A stretch of 64,000 bases of DNA from Chryseobacterium formosum. GTDB taxonomy: Bacteria; Bacteroidota; Bacteroidia; Flavobacteriales; Weeksellaceae. The position numbers and the translations under genes are program-made. The DNA lies in contig NZ_JAOVZW010000021.1 in assembly GCF_026460885.1 (NCBI RefSeq), positions 62,001 through 126,000 of the forward strand, given 5' to 3'. Position 1 is the stretch's first letter; each line of letters opens with the position of its first letter. Positions 59,698-64,000 of this stretch are shown piece after piece. The notes beneath the pieces were generated by a model, which was not told the DNA's origin, did no database searches, and was given only the letters and a program-made list of their open reading frames with translations.

Positions 59698-59841
59698 TTT
59701 AAACCACAAAAGTCACAAAAGAAAATCTACAAAAAAGCTGAACAAAAGAGCAAAAAAGTTAAGTTTTAAAAACAGATTCCTTTTTTGAACTTTTGATAAA
59801 CTTAAAAAGTGTAACAACTTTTGTGACTTTTGTGGTTTAAA
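59698..59841. repeat. Palindromic element with perfect 24-base terminal inverted repeats (copy 2)
   Basis: The arm at 59698-59721 (beginning TTTAAACCACAAAAGTCACA) is perfectly complementary to the arm at 59818-59841. The A-rich interior is itself partly self-complementary. It occupies the whole gap between convergent tenA and araC genes, so it may act as a bidirectional terminator. The arms match those of the element at 21284-21461. Confidence 0.75.
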
Positions 59842-59873
59842 GATTTTTTATCATTTTTAAACAGCCTCTTAAA

Positions 59874-60788
59874 TCAATTCAAATTCCTATACTCATTCGG
59901 GCTCATCCCAACCTTCTGCTTAAACAACCTCGTAAAATGCTGAGGATATTTGAATCCCAAATCACAAGCCACCTGACTAATCGATTTTTCCACATCAAAA
60001 ATCCGTTCTTTCGCAATATCAATCAACTTTTGCTGAATATATTCCTGAGCAGATTTTCCCGTTTCTTTTTTCACCAAATCACCAAAATAATTAGGAGACA
60101 GACTCAGTTCATCCGCACAATAACTCACCGACGGAAAACCAATATTCTGAGGTTTGTCAGAAGAAAAATAATCATTGAGCAAAACTTCAAAACGTTCAAG
60201 AACACCTTTGTTAACGTTGTCTCGAGTAATAAATTGACGGTCATAAAAACGGTCGCAATAGTTCAAAAACAATTCGATATTCGAAGTAATCAACTTCTTG
60301 CTGTGCTTATCAATCGTCTGTCGTAACTCAAATTCAATATTCGCAAAACAATCCAAAACAACCTGCCTTTCCTTTTCCGAAAGATGCAAAGCCTCATTCA
60401 TCTGATAAGAGAAAAATCCATAATCCTGAATAATCTTCCCCAGCGAAGTCCCGTGAATCAAATCCGGATGAAAAATCAAAACGTGACCTTGAGGCTGATA
60501 ATTAGATGTCTCATATTCCACGTTCCAAGCCTGTCCAGGACCCACAAAAACCATCGTTCCTTCCTGATAATCGTAGTAATCACGACCATAACGGATGTCA
60601 CCACAAACCACATCTTTCAGGAAAATTCCGTACACACCAAAATTCATTTTCACCGTCGTTCCGGCTTTCCACTTGCGTGGCGGACATTTCGACAAATCCA
60701 GAATACTCACCAGCGGATGCGTCGTTTCCGCACCACAAGACGTGTTGTAATCGCTCACACTGTTAAAAAATAGGGTTTCATTCATCAC
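59874..60788 (-). CDS. AraC family transcriptional regulator
   Basis: The 304 residues have an N-terminal cupin-like sensing domain (about 40-130, GVYGIFLKDVVCGDIRYGRD; FVGPGQAWNVEY) and a C-terminal AraC DNA-binding domain (about 210-304). Its two helix-turn-helix units are CADELSLSPNYFGDLVKKET and VACDLGFKYPQHFTRLFKQK, ending MSPNEYRN. The ligand is unknown. It stands alone, convergent with the thiamin operon. Such regulators often control a nearby oxidoreductase, and the SDR at 61251 is a candidate. Confidence 0.88.
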   Translation of the reverse strand: MMNETLFFNSVSDYNTSCGAETTHPLVSILDLSKCPPRKWKAGTTVKMNFGVYGIFLKDVVCGDIRYGRDYYDYQEGTMVFVGPGQAWNVEYETSNYQPQGHVLIFHPDLIHGTSLGKIIQDYGFFSYQMNEALHLSEKERQVVLDCFANIEFELRQTIDKHSKKLITSNIELFLNYCDRFYDRQFITRDNVNKGVLERFEVLLNDYFSSDKPQNIGFPSVSYCADELSLSPNYFGDLVKKETGKSAQEYIQQKLIDIAKERIFDVEKSISQVACDLGFKYPQHFTRLFKQKVGMSPNEYRNLN

Positions 60789-60902
60789 ACAATCATTTTA
60801 CAGAGCAAAATTAAACAATCTAACCCGCTAATCATCATTCCTTTACGCCAATCAGTAATAATGGTAAGAGAATCCGTAATCCGTATCATTTTTCGGTGTT
60901 TC

Positions 60903-61090
60903 TGGGCGTATCCCTTTGCATTTTTGCCAGAAGTTTTGGTTTTCGAAAGAACATTTCCACAAGGCAAAAATGCAAGCGGGTCGGGCTATCCGCTATATCT
61001 TTTTTGTTATTGCGAACGAAATTAGATAATCAATAGAACCTTTCAGCAATCGCAATAACAAAAAAGGATGCCGCTACTATCCCTTACGCA
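60903..61090. repeat. Folded intergenic repeat element, likely dispersed in Flavobacteriia
   Basis: Conserved-looking core strands TGGGCGTATCCC, GCGGGTCGGGCTATCCGC with TATATC, and GGATGCCGCTACTATCCC with TTACGCA are separated by two perfect hairpins. Hairpin 1 is 13 bases, 60916-60928 with 60963-60975. Hairpin 2 is 16 bases, 61000-61015 with 61050-61065. GCGTA and TACGC at the two ends can close the whole element. I recall the core strands, with different hairpins, from many flavobacterial intergenic regions, but I cannot search to confirm. It could be a structured RNA or a REP-like mobile element. Confidence 0.6.
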
Positions 61091-61127
61091 AAAAGCCCGC
61101 TCAACAATTCGTCGAACGGGCTTTTTT
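61090..61127 (-). terminator. Strong intrinsic terminator, probably of the SDR gene
   Basis: AAAAAGCCCG (61090-61099) pairs with CGGGCTTTTT (61117-61126); both ends carry A/T runs so it can work in both directions. It lies 124 bases downstream of the SDR stop on the minus strand. Confidence 0.75.
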
Positions 61128-61250
61128 ATAAATTTTAGCCTGATTTTTAGAACTTATCAATTCAGAATAAGATTTTATTTCTCATCAATTTGACAAATGA
61201 AAATTAAAAACTTGCTCAATCTGCAAAATCAGCGAGAAAAAATCCATCAA

Positions 61251-62009
61251 TTAGATTCTAAATCCTCCTGCAACTTCGATTCTCTGCGCATTAATCCATT
61301 TAGAATCGTCTGAACAAAGAAACGCAACCACACTTCCGATATCATCCGGCAAACCAACTCTTCCCAAAGCTGTTTGTGAAGAAACCAACTGATTATATTC
61401 CGCACTATCACGAACTGCACCGCCTCCAAAATCAGTTTCAATCGCACCGGGTGCGATAGAATTCACTCGGATTTTTCTGCTTCCCAATTCCAAAGCCTGA
61501 TATCTTGACAAAGAATCGATTGCCGCTTTCATCGCACCATAAGCCGAATATCCTGCAAACGAGAATCTTGCCAATCCAGAAGATGTATTCACAACGCTGC
61601 TTCCGTCGTTCAATAATGGTAATAGTTTTTGAGTTAAGAAATAAGGCCCTTTGAAATGGATATTCGTCATCGCATCCAAAATTTCTTCAGTAGTCGTTTC
61701 AAAACTTTGATTGATTCCGATTCCTGCGTTGTTGACCAAAGCATCCAATTTTGCAGAAGAAAACTGAGTGTCCAAAACCTCTTTTACTTCAGTTGCGAAT
61801 TGGTCAAAACCTGCAGTGGTAGAAATATCCAAAGGTAAAGCGAATGCTTTTTGTCCGATGTTTTCGATTTCTTTTACCACTTCATCTGCAAACTCTTTTT
61901 TGGTTTGATAAGTCAATATGACATCGAATCCTCTTTTTGCCAATTGTAAAGCTGAATCTTTACCCAATCCACGGCTTCCGCCAGTTACTAATGCTATTTT
62001 ACTTGCCAT
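61251..62009 (-). CDS. SDR family oxidoreductase
   Basis: This 252-residue classical SDR has TGGSRGLG (G10, G14, G16), NNAG at 93-96, serine 143/144 in VVNTSSGLARF, Y157 and K161 in YGAMK, and the IRVNSIAPGAIETDFGG loop. It ends with the usual GGFRI beta strand. The cofactor is likely NADP(H), given TGGSRG and a basic region after strand 2 (TYQTKKEF), by family rule. It is read after the AraC gene 86 bases upstream on the same strand, a probable regulator-target pair. Confidence 0.9.
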   Translation of the reverse strand: MASKIALVTGGSRGLGKDSALQLAKRGFDVILTYQTKKEFADEVVKEIENIGQKAFALPLDISTTAGFDQFATEVKEVLDTQFSSAKLDALVNNAGIGINQSFETTTEEILDAMTNIHFKGPYFLTQKLLPLLNDGSSVVNTSSGLARFSFAGYSAYGAMKAAIDSLSRYQALELGSRKIRVNSIAPGAIETDFGGGAVRDSAEYNQLVSSQTALGRVGLPDDIGSVVAFLCSDDSKWINAQRIEVAGGFRI

Positions 62010-62094
62010 TTTTTTATTGTTTTATTTAATGGTACAAAGTTGAAAAATTAGTACATCAGAGTGTTTGCATAAATCAAATTAAAGTTTGTGAAAA

Positions 62095-63036
62095 TCAAAC
62101 AATCGATAATTCTCGGTAATGTTGTGGCGATTGCTTGCTGTGTTTCTTGAAGAAGTTAGAAAAATGAGCAACTTCTTCAAAACCTAATGTGAAAGCGATT
62201 TCCGAAACATTCCATTGTGTTTGGGTCAGCAATATTTTGGCTTCCTGAAAAATTCGGCTTCCAATGATTTCGCCAGTTGTTTTTCCTGTTGTTTCTTTTA
62301 GAACTCTGTTGAGATGATTCACGTGAACGCCTAATATTCCTGCAAAATCTGCCGGTGTTTTCAGTTGTAAAAGCTGACTGATATTTTCAATAGGAAACTG
62401 TCTTTCCAATAATTCAATGAACAGCGTTGTGGTTCTGGAAGCGGCAGTTTTGTTATTTTCGACAGGTAAAATCGGTTGTAATTTCTGACCAAAATGTATC
62501 AATTCCATCACGTAATTTCTCAGCAAATCATATTTATAAACATAATCAGACTTGATTTCTTCGTGCATTTTCAGAAAAATTGCTTCAAATTGATGAAACT
62601 GTTCTGTCGAAATTTGAAAGATAAAATCGCTCTGAGGCGAGAAAACCGGAAGAAGGTCGAGTTCCAATCCAATCTTTGAAGTTGGTAAAAAATCTTTAGT
62701 AAAAACACAAAAATGTCCCGATTGCTCAGTGCATTGATGGGTGTAATTGTAAGGGATTTTTGGAGAAGCAAAAAGAACGGCGCAATCTTCAATTTCGATG
62801 GTTTTGTCTGCATATTCCACTTTATTTTTGCCGTTTATGAGACTTATTTTGTAATAAGTTCTCCTGTTGTAAGGCATTTCGGTTTTCGATTTGCAAGTTC
62901 TGTAGATTTCAGAAATATCAAAAACATTGAAGTGACCAATATCCTTATTGATGTTTTCAGTAAGGAATTGATTGATGTCAGGACAAGTTTCTCCCAAAAT
63001 ATCCTGATAAAATTCTTTGATGGTAATCGAACTCAT
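62095..63036 (-). CDS. AraC family transcriptional regulator
   Basis: The 313 residues have an N-terminal sensing domain and a C-terminal AraC domain (about 215-310) with ADFAGILGVHVNHLNRVLKE and VSEIAFTLGFEEVAHFSNFF, then KKHSKQSPQHYR. The upstream in-frame ATG at 63054 lies inside a TATCTTTG promoter box, so the ATG at 63036 (SSITIKEFYQDILG) is preferred. It probably controls the SDR gene downstream; this pairing is common in flavobacteria. Confidence 0.88.
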   Translation of the reverse strand: MSSITIKEFYQDILGETCPDINQFLTENINKDIGHFNVFDISEIYRTCKSKTEMPYNRRTYYKISLINGKNKVEYADKTIEIEDCAVLFASPKIPYNYTHQCTEQSGHFCVFTKDFLPTSKIGLELDLLPVFSPQSDFIFQISTEQFHQFEAIFLKMHEEIKSDYVYKYDLLRNYVMELIHFGQKLQPILPVENNKTAASRTTTLFIELLERQFPIENISQLLQLKTPADFAGILGVHVNHLNRVLKETTGKTTGEIIGSRIFQEAKILLTQTQWNVSEIAFTLGFEEVAHFSNFFKKHSKQSPQHYRELSIV

Positions 63037-63051
63037 TTTCTTTGTAAAAAT

Positions 63052-63059
63052 CAAAGATA
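63052..63059 (-). promoter_or_regulatory. Promoter -7 box of the second AraC gene
   Basis: TATCTTTG on the minus strand is an exact TAnnTTTG match ending 15 bases before the ATG at 63036. No clear -33 partner at normal spacing was found. Confidence 0.45.
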
Positions 63060-63256
63060 CGAGATAATTATTTCAATTGAAAGATTTCCTTAATTTGAAT
63101 ATTTTAATTCCTAAAAATTGTAACGGAAACTCAGCATTTTTTTATTAATTTAGCTCATCTTAAAGTTGAGTATTTCCTTTATTAAATGTACTTATTGACT
63201 TTAAATAAACATAAAGAAAATCTGAACTCATCCAAATATCAACCTCTAAAAAAATA

Positions 63257-64000
63257 ATGCAGGAACTTAGAAATCAATACATTTTTGAAAACATCAACTT
63301 CTCAGGTTTTTCGATTTTTGATATTCAAAAGCATTGCTCAGAAAGGATTGATATTGAGAAGGAAAATTTGAAGGATATTCAGCCTTATTTTATTGAAATC
63401 AATTCCGGTGTGTTTTATAAACCTTTATCGAACATTGATTTTCCCAGCGTTGCAGTCAATTTTATTGGTAGTTCGCTTATTTTAGAATGTCCGTGTGATA
63501 CTCCAAAAACCAAAATGTGCAGCCACCAAGCTCAGGTTTTGTACACGATTATTGAACGACCGGATTTACGTGTTTTCTTTGATGAAATGCTTCGACGGAA
63601 GAAATTGCAAGACTTCGCAAAAGATTATGGTTTAGAAAATGAACCAAATCTTGATGAATATTTCCAGCCGGAACACGTTCATAATTCTTTAAGAATCGAG
63701 CCTAAAATTAAAGAATTAATTAAGCTGAATTCTGATGAACTGCAGCAGAAATTATTGCCTAAAAAAAACAATCAATTTCACGAAATTAAAATTCAAAATC
63801 CTTCAAAAAAAATGTTTTTGGTCATTAAAAAGCATAAATATTACGACCGATTCGGTATTGAACTTTTTGAAGCAGAAACCACACAATTTGGAAAAATTAA
63901 AAATCCAATAATGGCGATTAACCCTTCAAATCTGATTTGGAAAGCCGAAACCATCGATGAAGCAAAATTCTATACCGCTGTTTTGACATTTGAGAATCAT
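63257..64000 (+). CDS. N-terminal part of a large protein with a SWIM-like zinc motif (partial)
   Basis: The frame is open from the ATG at 63257 for 248 codons to the window edge. Near residues 75-92 it has LECPCDTPKTKMCSHQAQVL, a CxC...CxH arrangement typical of SWIM zinc domains. In Bacteroidota such an N-terminal part usually leads into a long SNF2-type helicase, and that is my expectation here. The helicase motifs would lie beyond the window, so the identity is inference. The 200-base upstream gap shows no clear promoter. Confidence 0.6.
   Translation, partial: MQELRNQYIFENINFSGFSIFDIQKHCSERIDIEKENLKDIQPYFIEINSGVFYKPLSNIDFPSVAVNFIGSSLILECPCDTPKTKMCSHQAQVLYTIIERPDLRVFFDEMLRRKKLQDFAKDYGLENEPNLDEYFQPEHVHNSLRIEPKIKELIKLNSDELQQKLLPKKNNQFHEIKIQNPSKKMFLVIKKHKYYDRFGIELFEAETTQFGKIKNPIMAINPSNLIWKAETIDEAKFYTAVLTFENH

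Noticed and set aside
1..64000. CRISPR array or intact insertion sequence
   Set aside because: No set of regularly spaced direct repeats, no Cas protein and no complete transposase was seen on either strand.

Overview
The window reads as chromosome of a flavobacterium of the Chryseobacterium type (Bacteroidota, Weeksellaceae-like). The DNA is AT-rich, starts are preceded by A-rich leaders instead of Shine-Dalgarno sites, and several promoters show the Bacteroidota -7 box TAnnTTTG. The content also fits: TonB-dependent receptors with a DUF4249 lipoprotein, FtsX-type tandem permeases under an NtrC-like regulator, GIN/DUF2807 and DUF4272 proteins, and a remnant of a conjugative-transposon-type integrase. 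The genus is inferred from content, not from a marker gene.

Layout. 1-3.6 kb: Crp/Fnr regulator, SDR oxidoreductase, CPA1 Na+/H+ antiporter and a headless gene remnant. 3.8-5.8 kb: triple-PAS histidine kinase. 6.1-10.8 kb: a compact ergothioneine operon, egtD-egtB plus a two-gene ABC transporter. The permease of that transporter carries a substrate-binding domain whose two halves appear in reversed (circularly permuted) order relative to the OpuCC/EgtU family. 11-12.7 kb: PoxB-type pyruvate oxidase. 12.8-13.5 kb: hairpins, a tRNA-3'-end-like fragment, repeated GTGACCTAT sites and the first 38 codons of a tyrosine recombinase. 13.9-29.2 kb: an accessory island of about 18 small, mostly unrecognised genes on one strand. 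Many resemble polymorphic-toxin immunity proteins (SUKH/SMI1-like, NTF2-like paralogues, a SUFU-like protein, DUF4261). The island has two broken genes, internal hairpins and a terminal AlkB-like dioxygenase. No toxin gene is visible.

29.2-41.5 kb: a minus-strand efflux operon (membrane-fusion protein, GIN-domain protein, ATPase, two MacB/FtsX permeases, TolC) divergent from a sigma-54 response regulator and its histidine kinase. A sigma-54-like promoter precedes the efflux operon, and GT-rich inverted-repeat elements fill the gaps. 42.4-49.7 kb: a signalling operon of a soluble REC-PAS kinase, a 1203-residue CHASE3/GAF hybrid kinase with three receivers, a single-domain receiver, CheR, CheB and another receiver, without MCP, CheA or CheW. 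50.1-55.6 kb: two TonB-dependent receptors and a DUF4249 gene interrupted by a one-base frameshift. 55.8-56.4 kb: DUF4272. 56.6-59.7 kb: a TPP-riboswitch-controlled thiamin salvage operon (thiM-thiE-thiD-tenA). 59.7-63.0 kb: a large palindrome, two AraC regulators, an SDR, and a folded intergenic element that looks like a dispersed Flavobacteriia repeat. The window ends inside a gene with a SWIM-like zinc motif, possibly an SNF2-type helicase.

Themes: thiol/redox protection (ergothioneine uptake and synthesis), cofactor salvage, drug or envelope-stress efflux, and a mobile island of putative immunity genes. No rRNA, complete tRNA, CRISPR array or intact insertion sequence was seen. All family assignments come from motif recognition and memory of family consensus, not from database searches.
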